This document shows, in pieces, positions 51,679 through 63,346 of a stretch of 64,000 bases of DNA. The notes beneath the pieces were generated by a model that was not told where the DNA came from, made no database searches, and was given only the letters and a program-made list of their open reading frames with translations. The stretch spans positions 124,001 to 188,000 of the forward strand of contig JADNRY010000092.1 in NCBI GenBank assembly GCA_015501585.1, given 5' to 3'. The DNA comes from Rhodocollybia butyracea (lineage: Eukaryota; Basidiomycota; Agaricomycetes; Agaricales; Omphalotaceae). The position numbers and the translations under genes were made by a program. Positions within the stretch are counted from its first letter, which is position 1, and each line of letters begins with the position of its first letter.

Positions 51679-52880
51679 CTATGCGTAGACTTTCTTTGCC
51701 GTATTGCCAAACACATCGTCTACTGCTTCCTGCTCAACTGCAAGTTCAGTGAATGATTCTCTGGCAATTTCATACCAATCGCCAGGAGTGGATGGTACTT
51801 TGCAAGATGCTGAAGGCGAAGAGCCAAATATAATACGCTGGTAGCCGAATGCTTCCATAACTGGGCCCACTGTGATAGATGAATGTGAGTAGCTATTGCG
51901 AAAGTATTGATGAGCACGACTTACAGTACATCTAGAAATAGAAATGAACGTGAGCAGATTCATCTACAGAAAACAGTAACGAGCTCTTACCTTGATCCTT
52001 CTCTTCCACTCCTTTGTTTGTTTCTTGTCATCAAGAGGGCTAGCAATCAGAATCGACGGTGTAGGAGGAGTTGCGACATCCCACGATGGAGGAAGGTACT
52101 TGATTAAGACTTGTGGGTAGAAAGAAAGGGCAGCGATATGCGACTGGAATTTTCGATAAACCGGGTGGCTCATCAACTTGACGATGGGAAGTTCCAGGTC
52201 ATTTGGGGGAGGCAAGAGATTAGCTGCAGAAATTCGATTAGCTATGGTAGGATAAATGAAAGCAGATGCATACAAAGGATAATCGGAGGGACCGGAGAGA
52301 CATCAGCAGTTGCTTTCGTCAACAAATCCTCAAAACTTTCAAACATATCATCCGTGAGATCAGCATGTATATCGATGTCTACTGGCCGGCCTTGCTGAAG
52401 AGCCCATTTGAGATTTTCAACCGAATTCGGGCCAGTTCGGGTAAAGACAGTCGTGAACGAGAATGGATACTTTGTTGGTAACGAGGAAGGCCGATCTGGG
52501 CTGTCCAAACTAAATGGTACCATTACAGAGACGATGGGGATATTTGTTCTGATTTACCTGGATTAGTGACTAAATCTAAACACTCGGAAAAAGCATGCGT
52601 ACGCAGCCAAAGATTGTTCATCGGTATTGGACAAGGAGACGATAATTCCACCAAGGCGGCTGCCTAGAATTGGCCCAGCCTGTTTTTGCCAAAGAGAAAG
52701 AGAAGCGTCGCCGTTGGAAGCTACGACGCTGGCATCGATTACAGTCGCTGGATGGATTGTTGATGGCGAGACTGGAAGTGGGAACAAGTCTGAGGCGGAC
52801 GAAGCTGGCGGTGTAAACGCTTCCAGGGGCAAGGTAGGAATTTTCTTGCGTTTACCTCCTGGAGATTGCTGAGAATGCAT
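51679..52880 (-). CDS. possible TIM-barrel amidohydrolase-like protein
   Basis: Start MHSQQSPGGKRKKIPTLP at 52880. Blocks in order: GSRLGGIIVSLSNTDEQSLA, WALQQGRPVDIDIHADL, FQSHIAALSFYPQVLIKYL, SILIASPLDDKKQTKEWKRR and finally VMEAFGYQRIIFGSSPSASC with EIARESFTELAVEQEAVDDV and GNTAKKVYA. The last part closely resembles the end of amidohydrolase-2 barrels, in which a FGxxRIxFGSD strand carries a metal ligand. Here the Asp is replaced by Ser (GSSP), and no N-terminal HxH is obvious, so it may be inactive or a divergent member. Five or so introns. Confidence 0.6.
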
Positions 52881-53415
52881 GAGGGGAGAAAGAGATGGTG
52901 GATAGAAGACAAAGTGGTTGATTTATTTAATTTATAGTGCACGCCATCCCGTTTCAATCAAATATCGCTAGTTCTCATTGAACATCAGATCTTGGAAATA
53001 TACATCATGATATTTATCGTCAGTTTACGGGGTAACACTAGGACTAATGAACAACACATTGGCTACATATCACGTTTGATCGTCATCAAGGAGTATAAAC
53101 TGTGGCTACATCTTCTCCTAAGAACTTGATCTCGCTCAGATTTACGGTTCGTGTCAGTCAAACCACACGTTGGGCCAAGCAGTGTACACTGCACTATACC
53201 ATTCGCTCGTATCCAAGATATGAATCTTCTCAACGGTGAACAAACTGGACTCCTCAGTTCCACTCCTGAGTACTGAGTTCTCAGTTCAGACGTGCCGAAA
53301 GACGCGGTCCAAAAAAGGCAAGTCCTTCAAGTTTAGAGTCAGACAGACGCCGCCCCGTCATTTTATTGAATAATATTAATTATCACTTCGGGCTTGCTCT
53401 TTCTCTTTTACCACC
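52881..53415. other. divergent intergenic region
   Basis: 535 bp between the starts of the amidohydrolase-like and Zn2Cys6 genes. Contains a short repeat of gagtactgagttctcagtt type at 53260-53290. No gene supported. Confidence 0.5.
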
Positions 53416-55533
53416 ATGTCAGGCTTGCCAGCAGGAAATCATTTACCAAGAGGACGCGCTTGTATTGATTGTAGGTAGGCTAATGGGTACTTGTATCATA
53501 CACTGCTTTCACCTTTCCGAATCCTTGTTCCTCAGACGACGCAAACTGGTCAGTTACGCATCTTCATGCATATGTCCGACAGTCACTGACAGTCTGTTTG
53601 TAGAAATGTAGCGGAGAGATGCCTAGTTGTAAGCGATGCGTATATGGAGGTCACGGTCTGGATTGTGAATACCCCAGTGAACGGGGCAATAAAACTCAAG
53701 TTCAGTTTCTTGAAACAAGCATTGCAAAGCTCGAAGCAAGAATCGAACAACTGCGAAATTCATTACCGCAGCCAACGTTAGAAATACACGTTCCAGGACG
53801 TGGTGGTTTGGCCGCAACTTGTACTTCGAATTCTCCGATTCGATGTTTACCGGCCACAAGAGTTCGTCCCCAGATTTCCCTTCCACATGGATGGTGGGAG
53901 CAGCCCAAACTTCCACCAGAAGTTTCCAAGCTCCTGTAGGCACTTTCCGCGCGTATCAACTGTTACCAACACTCAACCTGCTTTAGGATGGATTACTTCG
54001 CTCCGTATGCATTTCAGCTTGGATTTTTTATGCACGGACCTCGCCTCTGCGAGGACCTCTTCAAACAATCCGAATTTCCTTCCCTATCTCCGTTTCTCTC
54101 CAATGTAATCTACTTGTGGGGAATCCGTTTATCATCAGAACAACAGTTACTCGATCACGAAACTCTGTTCTTGAATCGCGCAGTACAATTTAATCTCTCT
54201 AATCAGCATCCTCAGCATGTCGTCCACAACGTACAGGCAGAAATCCTTCTCGCTAACTTTTTCCTGTGGACTGATAAAATAAATTCTGCCATGCATCGAC
54301 TCATTTCCGCTGTGTCCCTTTGCATCAGCTTCGGGCTGCATAAACAAGCATCTAGTCAACCCCCTGGTGCTCTAAGTCTGCCTCCAGCACGAGACTCTAT
54401 CGAACGAGGAGAACGAATAGATGCTTTCTGGGCAACATTTCTCTTTTACAAAGTCGTATCCGTCCAAGTTCAGGTGCCGCCCAGAGCGTCGACCATCATG
54501 GATGATATGATCAATACACCTTTTCCGTACGAAATGAGTGCATACGAACTTGTAAGTCTTCCGTAGTAGTATCCACCTGCTGCGAGTTGATCTTTTTGGT
54601 ATCCAGGGCTCCGTTCCATCCAATCCTACCGGTATACTAACCTTGAAATCTTTTTTTGATAATCCTTCTGCAGATCCTTCTAGAGGTTTATTAGCATTAA
54701 GCGCCAAATCCGCAGCGTTTTTCGAACGGGCGATGTACTTTGGCGTTGAATGCCAATCGGGTGAGTCCATGATCATCCTACATATCTTGATCCTTTTTTG
54801 CTGAGCGGTGCATTCAGTTCAGGGTAACCCGGACCAAGATATCCAATTTCGAAGGTTCGAGCAGATGTTGATCGACTTCATCAACGCTTTTCCTCCGTTG
54901 TCGCAATGGGATGGACCGTATGCCAAATGCTCCTGGATCGCAACTACGACAATTATTCATGTGGCCGTCATTCGCCTTCATAGTTCGCAGAAACATATTG
55001 ATTCGAGCCAGAAAAGCTTGAACGCTGCCCAAGCGGTCGCCCGCGCAGTCGCGAGTCTGATAGCCAGTATGGATGAACTGAAAGGCCTGTACTATATCCA
55101 TCCTATCACGATGGTATGTGGTTCATGTCCTCGCATTCAAGTGCGCATACTTTGTTTAAACATATCTTCAGCCAATGTGGTTTACTGTATGTCATACCCT
55201 TATTACTGGAATACAGGAGAGAGTCGATTTCAACGATGACCTGGTTGAATCGCTACATACGATGATTCGAGCTTTGGAATCATTCAGCTCGGGTTGCTTC
55301 CCTTTGAGTAGGTTCATACTTCTCGATTTGGACATGTATAATATGACTTCTCACCCAGGATACCAACTGGAGCAAATTCATGAAATCATCAGAACCTGTT
55401 GGTACTTGATACCTATTATTGTAGCCTTATTTCTGACTCTCTTTATAGTGCACGGACTCTGTCCATATATGCAGCCATCATGAAGATGAAACTGAAGTTC
55501 TTTACCCCTGTATTAAAATGTATGACGAGATGA
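53416..55533 (+). CDS. Zn2Cys6 fungal transcription factor
   Basis: Start MSGLPAGNHLPRGRACIDCR (ccaccATG context). The zinc cluster is built over three exons: ACIDCR, RRKL, and KCSGEMPSCKRCVYGGHGLD plus CEYP, giving six Cys in the C6 spacing. The middle exon (53536-53548) is only 13 nt. A coiled coil follows (LETSIAKLEARIEQLRN). The middle-homology region has AFQLGFFMHGPRLCEDLFKQ and AEILLANFFLWTDKINSAMH, then HRLISAVSLCISFGLHKQAS. Such factors bind CGG-type sites in the nucleus. From about 55395 the 3' end runs into DNA that is a decayed copy of the coiled-coil gene at 58639-59608, so the true C-terminus is uncertain. Possible stops are 55481-55483, or 55531-55533 if the intron 55396-55447 is used. 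Confidence 0.82.
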
Positions 55534-56130
55534 GATATACCAACCTCTGTTTCGTTGCTTTGGGCCCCCGAACTCTCCCCTGAAGGACCAATTGAAAGTT
55601 CCAAGTGTATTCTTGTGCTCTTCTCTTCGGCCTTTTTCAGGACTCCTATCGATAGCTCTCGTAGAAACGCCCCAACATGCTGCTCTCAGACTCTCCTCCC
55701 TCCCTTCTTCCTCCGCCTTATACTAGCTGCAAATTTTACTCTGAAGCTTGAGCTCATTCTCCTTCAGATTACGCCCTGTTTCCCCCTCTGCAATTTTTTT
55801 TCTTTCATCCTGAACTATGACCATTTTATTTTATTTTTGAATGTTGTTTAGTTCTTGCTGAAGCCCTCAATAGGAGCCGCCGGAAGACCCGATGAAGTTA
55901 GGTTTCTGATTGCGACTGTGCCTCATCTGCTTCCATGATCCATCATCCTAACAAAAGTTTCTTTCCATCGGGTGTCTGCGCATTCCGCGTTCCTGAATGC
56001 TCGACTCTATTGTCTGTCTCCGAGAATTTTCGGAAGGATTGAAGTCCGGGGAGAAGTGATGCAACCGATGGCTGATGGTGACAGTACTTATTTGTGGAAG
56101 GTCTATTACAGTTAGAAATGAGTGACGGTT
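55395..56130 (-). pseudogene. decayed duplicate of the coiled-coil gene 58639-59608
   Basis: Parallel to 58612-59380: shared strings include ttgatacctat, tgtgctcttctcttcggcc, gaagctcaaag/gaagcttgagct, gttcttgctg and agaagtgatgcaaccga/agaagtgacgcaacgga. Coding frame is destroyed by indels and stops. The copy starts inside the 3' end of the Zn2Cys6 gene and is in the same orientation as its source, about 3.2 kb away. Confidence 0.75.
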
Positions 56131-56899
56131 TCGGGGAGTATATACATGGTGCAACACTCTCACTGTTTCCAGGTCGGTCGACCCTCAAGAAGCTCACGGT
56201 TCGGTGACCGCCGTAGAACTTCACGAGAGTCTCTGGTAGCTACTTCTACTTTGCATATCATCACTGTCAAGAAACTTGAGTCTTGATGTGCATGATCAAC
56301 GCCGCGACGTTGGGTCATGTCATGTGCAGATTTGCATTAAACAGCAATTTTATCAAAGTTGTACGCAGTTTTTGGATTTTGTCATTCTACCAGTGCATTG
56401 AACCAGTGTATGTCCCAGCGACTCAATGTAGCAAAAAGAGCATTTGAGACTAGGGCGGTGAGTATTGAGCTTCGTTGAAAAAAGGCCACACCATTATGGC
56501 CGCCTTCAGATACTTACTGGTTATAACTCTGATAGATGATGCGGATTAACGGATCTTACCTCGTGGATCATCACACAGGCTCAACGTCATGCACAAGCGG
56601 ACCAAACAAGAAGACAAGAAGAAATGATTGTTGATAATGATGAAGCTGAGGATAGTAATACAGAAACACATTCTTTTGTGTTCAAAAGACTGGTGAAGTT
56701 GTTTGAATCAGTGAACTCAGTGGCTGTTTGTGATTTGATGGGATTTTTTCGAGAAGCAAGGAGGAGGTGGAAGCCATAGCTGTTGAAGATGAATATATTT
56801 CCTTTGTTGAGAACAAAAGCAATATATCATTAAGGACCATGTTGTATTTGCAGCGCAATATCGCGCTATAGCGAGCATACTAGGGATATAGGGTTGAGA
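56131..56899. other. spacer with a coding-like remnant
   Basis: On the plus strand, 56565-56780 reads as a continuous peptide: AQRHAQADQTRRQEEMIV, then acidic residues and FVFKRLVKLFESVNSVAV followed by CDLMGFFREARRRWKP. It looks like part of a real protein, perhaps from a mobile element, but I cannot identify it. Confidence 0.35.
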
Positions 56900-57195
56900 G
56901 ATAGGATTATACACCCAATGATAATGGCAAGCGCACCGGATGTGATGTAGGGGACGCCTTGGCACTGGACAGGATTTACGCTTGAGAGTGCACCGGATAC
57001 TAGGATTACTAGTATACACCTAATCATGATGTAGTAATATGGCAAGCGCACCGGATAGGAATACGCTTGACAGTGCACCGAATAGGAATATACGCCCAAT
57101 AATAATATGGCGAAAGCACCGGATAAAAATTGCGCTCGAGAGTGTCACGGTGCACTCGACAATACCACAGGATAGGAGATATGCTCTGAGCCAAT
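56900..57195. repeat. degenerate minisatellite
   Basis: About five imperfect copies of a unit with the core ggcaagcgcaccggatagga, alternating with cgcttgagagtgcaccgga and spaced by aatatacgcccaataataat. Copies differ by point changes and by truncation. Confidence 0.7.
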
Positions 57196-58638
57196 TAGAT
57201 GGGACAGTATTGTGGTGTAATCTGAAAGATGGTAACTCTGACCTGTCATGGATATCCATGTTGCGTGATGAGATGGGTGACTAGCTTTGAACATTTGAAT
57301 GTTCGAATCGGCGGGGGTGGATGATAATGATTTTCAAATCAACCACATCTGCCATACGTTGAATTGTCTCTCCAGCTGTTCAATCCTCGTCGGCACAGGA
57401 AAAAAATGGTTTCAAGCCGAAAGCGAGGGTGAGCAACGATCTTGATTGTCTGAAGAGAGGGATTTTTTCGATCGTTCAAAAAAAGAGAAAGAAACAAGAT
57501 TCAAGAAAAGGTAAGGTGGGGATCATGACGGATGATATTGGGAAGTTATCGAAGAGTATCTTGTTTGAACGAATTGAATATCCGGTCGAGCCCAAGATCT
57601 CGCGGCCCCCCAATCTATCAACTCAATTTTCGAGGCTGATATCGTAGCAAAACAGATAGAGCCATTGAAGGAGAGTAGTAGAGGAGCCTGAGATCAAGTT
57701 GAAAGATTATTTCCAAGGAACCGACGCGCGAGAAATTCACTGAGATAACTTGCCATATTCTCGACACTGCTGCGACATTTGGAACAGCATCAAGAATAAG
57801 GAGAACGTGATTGCATACGTACTAAGTAACAGATACTTACTAACAGCACGCTTCGTCGTTTTCGATGCCTTCTAATTGGGGCTGACTTCTGGCCAAAAGG
57901 CCGCGAAAGATGCGGCAACGGTTAGATGCTCGTAAATTATTTTCGGGCGCGTTGCAGAGATAAGTCTACGAAGTCTGGAATTCGGCGAGCGCTTGAGCGC
58001 TGAGCGCCTAAAGAATTTCACTTAGTAGATCAAAGTCCAAGTCACCACCGTGTGTCCCTTGCCCGGTGTCACAGTGTTGGTCGTGCGCTGATTAAATGAG
58101 TTACCGGTGGGAGCTTGCTCCAGGTTCAGCCTCAGGTTGGGCGTCTCCTATCTGATACTCTTATCAACGTTCGCGATGGATGCACCTAAAATGCTCGTGG
58201 ACTACATCGCAAGTGGCTGTCATCCACCATCGGCGGCCGGAACATATCTGACTCGGACGTGAGCCGGAGAAGCTTCGACATTGCGCAAGCAGTTGCGATA
58301 TCGGATAAGTAGCGCAAGGCCCCACGTCCCCGATGGTACTTGGTATAAGTCTCCATCTGCGAGTTATTTGCTTGGCTCGAGCGTCCCTTCAGCAATGTGG
58401 TCACTTCACTCAAATTCCTATCACGAATTACCGGGGAAAGCAAGGAGAAAGTTGGTTTCCCGACAGCGATCTCGTTGACGTCACGGTTATCTCATTCAGC
58501 TCTGGCTGTTTCTTGTCGAGCACATAGGTTCATGCGACTTGGTTCGGACATACTCAATAGGAGATCAGCTGTATAAACTATAGTAAATCCATCAAATCAT
58601 TCACACTAGTTGGTTCTTGATACCTATCATAACTTCAT
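57196..58638. other. intergenic with an isolated frame
   Basis: A plus-strand frame at 57429-57647 (72 residues, basic, containing IVQKKRKKQDSRKGK) may be a remnant related to the one at 56565-56780. Between 57660 and 58638 I see short frames only and no recognisable gene. Confidence 0.4.
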
Positions 58639-59608
58639 CTATTGACTCTCCGTATAATATACAGACTCAGCCCATCTACGTGGCCAAGATGATACCTGGT
58701 CAACATCGCCATTAGAACTAAAACCCGCAACGAAAAAAGATGCACTAACCTCCGATTCGCTCCCATCCCTCTCTTCCCTGATGAACTGATCGAAAGCCTC
58801 AAGAGCATTCCTGTGCTCTTCTCTTCGGCCTTGCTCCCGGCCTTCACGCACCCCCTCTCGTCTGCCTTTCTTAATTCCTTCCTTCACTCCAGCTTCTCTT
58901 CCCTCCTCAAAGCCATCGGAAAACCCCGCTTCCCATACATATTGGCGGCTCTCATGGAACTGCTTCAGCATACCGCTCTTGAGACCCTCTTCCTTCCCTT
59001 CCTCCCGCGCTTTAAAACTACGGAACCTACTCCGAAGCTCAAAGTTTTCCTCCTTCAATCTCTCCGTTTCTCCCTCCGCAAGTGATTTTTCTGCTTCGAC
59101 TGCCACCATCTTGGTTCGAACAGCGTCCAGTTCTTGCTGGAGCCGCGACAGCAGCTCCTTGTGCCGGCGGAGGTCCTCTTCGACCTTGATGGAGTGGATT
59201 TCGGATTGCGCCCGCGCCTCGTCCGCTTCTGTCATCTTCGCAAACGTCTCTTTCACTCGTGCCTCTGCGTATTCCGCGCGCGCCACGGCTTCCTGGGCTC
59301 TGTGGATCTCGTACTCGAGTCTGGTGTCTCTCTCTGAGATAGATCGGATTTCGTGGAGAAGTGACGCAACGGAGGGTCGGCGGTGGTGATGGTGCGTGTG
59401 TTTGTGAGATCCAGGGTGGTGAGATTTGGGCTTCGCTGACGAGGTATGATGATCGTCACGCGGGGATGGGTGCTCACGGGGTTCTAAAGAACGAGCTTCT
59501 TTGAATTAAAGAATTTGTGAGAATCGCAGAAACGAAGGGCTTACGAGGGTGATTTGGGTGTTCAAGAATGCTGTTGACGGTGTCGGGTGATGATGGCATT
59601 TGTGACAT
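58639..59608 (-). CDS. coiled-coil protein with a Gly-spaced charged repeat
   Basis: Start MSQMPSSPDTVNSILEHPNH at 59608, one intron (about 59500-59550), then a His-rich patch (SHKHTHHHHRRPSV). A long coiled coil follows (LHEIRSISERDTRLEYEI, then ELLSRLQQELDAVRTKMVAV). The C-terminal third has an EGxxxG-type repeat (SDGFEEGREAGVKEGIKKGR, then REGVREGREQGRREEHRNAL), a charged helix with Gly about every four residues. It ends SVYYTESQ. I do not recognise the family; similar basidiomycete coiled-coil proteins exist without known role. A decayed duplicate is at 55395-56130. Confidence 0.7.
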
Positions 59609-59847
59609 GGTTTGGTGTTGGAACCTTCAATTCTGTGGGGTACTTAACCTTGCTCCTCTGAATACCAGCAGCCTCGTGTTAAACTCATGCTAGTGGCATG
59701 TTGTACGATTCATAGTTGATAGTTGTTAGTTCAGGATCGAGCAATACCCCGCATGAACAAACCCTTGTAACGTGCTCGGATAACAGCATTCAGAAAGTGT
59801 CAATAAATTCTGTCGATTAGCCGATAAATAGAATAAACAAACGAGTA

Positions 59848-61792
59848 CTAGATTTCCGACGAGGGAAGGAAGCTCTTCCAACGACTGGCATTCCAACTCT
59901 TCTCAAACTCCTCTTCTGAAAACCGCTGAACAGCCCATGTCCTCGCGCGCTGTCTCATCGCAAGATCCTCAGCATCGGATAACGAAAGGGCAGTCTGTAG
60001 CGCCTCTGCGAACGTCTCGACGCTGTCAGCATGATATCCTATGGTACCGATTAATCTCTCGTCTGTTGTTTAAAATTCCAACATACCTGTCGGTTGACCG
60101 TTAAATGGAACAACGATGTCTTGCAAAGGTCCGCCAGATTTGTGAGCAACAGGAATCAAGCCCGCAGCCTGTGTCAATGGTAATTAGCCGTACAGTGGAT
60201 GCCATTATAATTATGAGAGAGCAAACCATAAATTCGACAACATTGATTCCGAAATGCTCATCGAGCATTGTGTGCAGACCAATACTTGCTCTAGATAGCC
60301 AGTTGAGCATCGTTGGATACGGTGCATTTACGATGAATTCGACGTTGTTCTGTGAATACTTGATTAGAGCCTAAGGTGTATTCGTAGTAGAGCTGACAGA
60401 CCTCGATACCCAGTTCCTTGGAAAGAGAACGAAGATTGTTCACCCGGGCGTCATCGTCGGAATTGCGGCTTCCCCCAATTAAGACAAGTTTCAACTGAGA
60501 GCGTACTTGAAGAAGCTTATGAAAAGCGCGTAACTGGGTAGGATGATCTTTTTCGGGTCTGTAAAGAGATATATTGAGACAATCCAGGAATGCTCAAGCG
60601 GTTTCCGCACCGAAATTGAGCAAGACTGAGAATGACACGTTCACGTCCAGTCAAAGGGAATTGGGAGATTTCCCGCGTGTCGCAAGGAGGATAAACGATT
60701 TGAGCGGAGGTAGCCGAGCCATACTTGCTACTCAACAAAAACCTGGCGAAAACCAGTCGATGGGACATATCCAAAAGAAAATCAGAGTGCTGCAGGATGC
60801 CATTGATATGATTCTGAGTCCACGAAGAGTTCACCATGATGAAAGCAGCACTCCGGAGCGACAGGGAGTAGTAGTACATGAATATACGGTAATATCTAGA
60901 CGAAGTTGTTCGAACGGAGCAGTATTGATGTAGAGGACCAAAAACTCACAAGAGCTTCCCTTGACTAAGGAAGGCCGACGACGAGATAACATCAGAATTG
61001 GTGTGCCACCGTTTTCGTGACTTGATTCGATTCAGCATGTTGGTGCTAATTGTTGGGTAATGAACGTAGGCACCGATCGGGATACCTGCTAACAGGGAAA
61101 CCACATGAAATGTGAATGCGTATCCCATAGTATCTGGAGATTTGTTGCTTTAACTGACATGCAGGCGAGAAACCAGAGATAATAGTAATCCCGTACCGAT
61201 GTAGAGGTCTGGAATAAGTTTCGACATGGCTTCCCAAGCGAGGTACATCGAGCCAACACTTTGTCCCAATAGCGTGAAATACGGCCAAGTTGAGTCTTCA
61301 ATGACCTTTCGAGAAGTCAAAAACACGAAATCGAGGCTTTTGGGATCCAATGTTATGTCAAACCGCGCCTTTACGCTGGATCAGTCAAGAACGCTTGAAA
61401 ATGGACGAGCACGTACTTTGACTTTTGAGATAATTTCATCTTTGGTTGCATCCGTATCTCCGCTGTAGACGACGCTAACGATATTGGGCTCTGTCCGTTG
61501 CAGAGCAGCTATCGCGGTCCAAAGGACGCGTTCTCCACCTCCTCCGGCATTGCTGAAGCCTAATGAGATGTTGTCTCAAAGGTGATAGTAGAAGAGCTAA
61601 CCAGTAAGGATGAAAGAACCCCACCAATTGCTGAGGCTTGGAATCTCGGCCTAGTTTCCGCAGGAGATCTGTACGTCGCGTCCGGTTTGTCTTTCGGAGA
61701 TTGGAAGAGTAATTTCGGAGTATTATTGAGACAGATGCTGCCCAAATTACCCAGATAGATAGGAGAATAAAGAAGATGTGTACGATGTTCAT
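59848..61792 (-). CDS. alg11: ALG11 alpha-1,2-mannosyltransferase
   Basis: Starts [20 protein letters not shown] (signal anchor) at 61792. Then [18 protein letters not shown], the ALG11 N-terminal glycine motif, restored by an intron with acceptor ttcag at about 61550. Later blocks are [61 protein letters not shown] and the GT4 donor site [20 protein letters not shown] with [14 protein letters not shown]11 adds the fourth and fifth mannose to the dolichol-linked oligosaccharide on the cytosolic side of the ER, using GDP-mannose. It ends [12 protein letters not shown] with TAG at 59848-59850. Length of about 500 residues fits the family. Confidence 0.94.
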
Positions 61793-63346
61793 GGTGGAAA
61801 CAAGCTATTGCATTGAGTTACTTATAACGTGGAGGCTCGTGGAGGATGGTGAAGCGAGCGCCAAAAATGGCGCGCGCGGTCTCTTTCCTCGACAGCACAC
61901 TATAATTCTCGAGATGGCTATGGACCTTGCAAACCATCTAAGCTCGGCAGGATTTCTCGTCAGAAAACTTTTCCACAATTTGCACAGCACGACTGGAACC
62001 TCGAATCACCAAGATCTCTCTTGTTCTGTGCTGCTCCAGCCGGAATACTTCTTCTGGTCGCCATCGCTTTGCGAGTGATATCACGCACGCATTTCACCCG
62101 CTTTCCTGTCTCGTTTGATTATTACTCTCTGTTATCGATATCGCGTCTTTTCTTTTGTTTTGTTATCTATACGACCCTCGCGATCTAATTGAGGTCTCGC
62201 TTTAACCTGCCCCGTTTGATTATTATTCCATCTTTGCTTTCGTTCTGTTTTCGCGACATAATTGAGATCTTTTGGTCTTACCCATTTCTGTTGCGTTCGC
62301 CTAATTTGGTTTCAACGTTAGTACGATCCCAATCTATTATGATGCTGGTTCATGGAACACTGCTAGATCTTGCCATCCGAATTCCTGCATATAGGAATAT
62401 TCACTGCAGAACTGTATCATTGTTGTGCAACCCCTTTATTCGTCCCCGCCTTCAAAGCTTCCACAATGATCCCTTGTTGTTTTGGACCACCAAAGAAGAA
62501 ACTGACGACTTCGCGGGTCCCAGTTGCTGATCACAGCTATATAGACTCCGTGTTGATAACTATTACTTAGTAGATGAGCTATAGCTGATTAACGTTTTTC
62601 CAGTATAACCCTTCAGCACAGTTCAACACCTGACCGTCTGAGATGATCCCCTCTCTGCACCACAATAGTCCCTGCCATCTTTCGCTTATCAGTTCAAGAA
62701 CCAAGGTTCCAGGAACAAAATACGACTTGCTCATCTCCAACGTGTATAGTTTGCTTTGCTGTTATCTGTTCCCCTGTAAAGTACTCAAGCATTCCAGTGT
62801 AACTGTACGCAAACACATCTCTTGTACTGTTTTTCAGTGCCCGCTCAAGACGATGGGTACCCTGAATCTGGGAAATTTCTTTTCAGTGACTCTCCAAAGA
62901 AAGGAACATTGAAACTGACGACTTTGCGCATCCGAGTTACTGATCTTGGCTATGTAGACTCCACATTGATGAAGAGCGTAAATTACTATAGAGGGAATTT
63001 AGCTGCAACTCGGCCATCAAAGTAAAAACTCAGAAAATCGATGCCTGCTCGTAAGAGAAATCTCGGTATCCTTCTCGTGAGCTGAATTGTTTCACTAAAA
63101 GGCTGGAGACAATGTGACCGTTTTTCCAGTACTACCGGAGAACGGCAACGAAAGTTATAAAACACGAATCTCTGGCACTTCGGAGGCTAATCAAGGGGCG
63201 GGACTCCAGCCACATGGTTGGACAAAATAACTATAAAACAGTGAGAGACTTTTGGAGCTGACGGTGAATTCTTCCCAACTGCTGGCTCAGTTTAAATTCC
63301 AAGCGCACTTTACTCAGCGCCTGGACTCTTCAGCTCAGTTCTGTCA
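61793..63346. repeat. degenerate tandem repeats upstream of a secreted-protein gene
   Basis: 62098-62130 and 62200-62240 share tttgattattactc-type strings. A longer pair, about 62450-62580 and 62830-62990, shares ccaaagaa, gaaactgacgactt, gttactgatc/gttgctgatc and tagactcc. In one frame both encode similar peptides (FGPPKKKLTTSRVPVADHSY and SDSPKKGTLKLTTLRIRVTD). No full gene can be built. Confidence 0.5.
63231..63238 (+). promoter_or_regulatory. TATA box of the secreted-protein gene
   Basis: ctataaaa about 110 bp before the ATG at 63347, followed by a pyrimidine-rich stretch. A second candidate, gttataaaaca, lies near 63153. Confidence 0.5.

Noticed and set aside
56900..57195. CRISPR-like array
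   Set aside because: Repeats are imperfect, with no uniform spacers, in a eukaryotic genome; it is a minisatellite.
57300..57330. Possible tRNA B box (gttcgaatc)
   Set aside because: No acceptor stem or A box upstream; it lies in a short inverted aacatttgaatgttc string.
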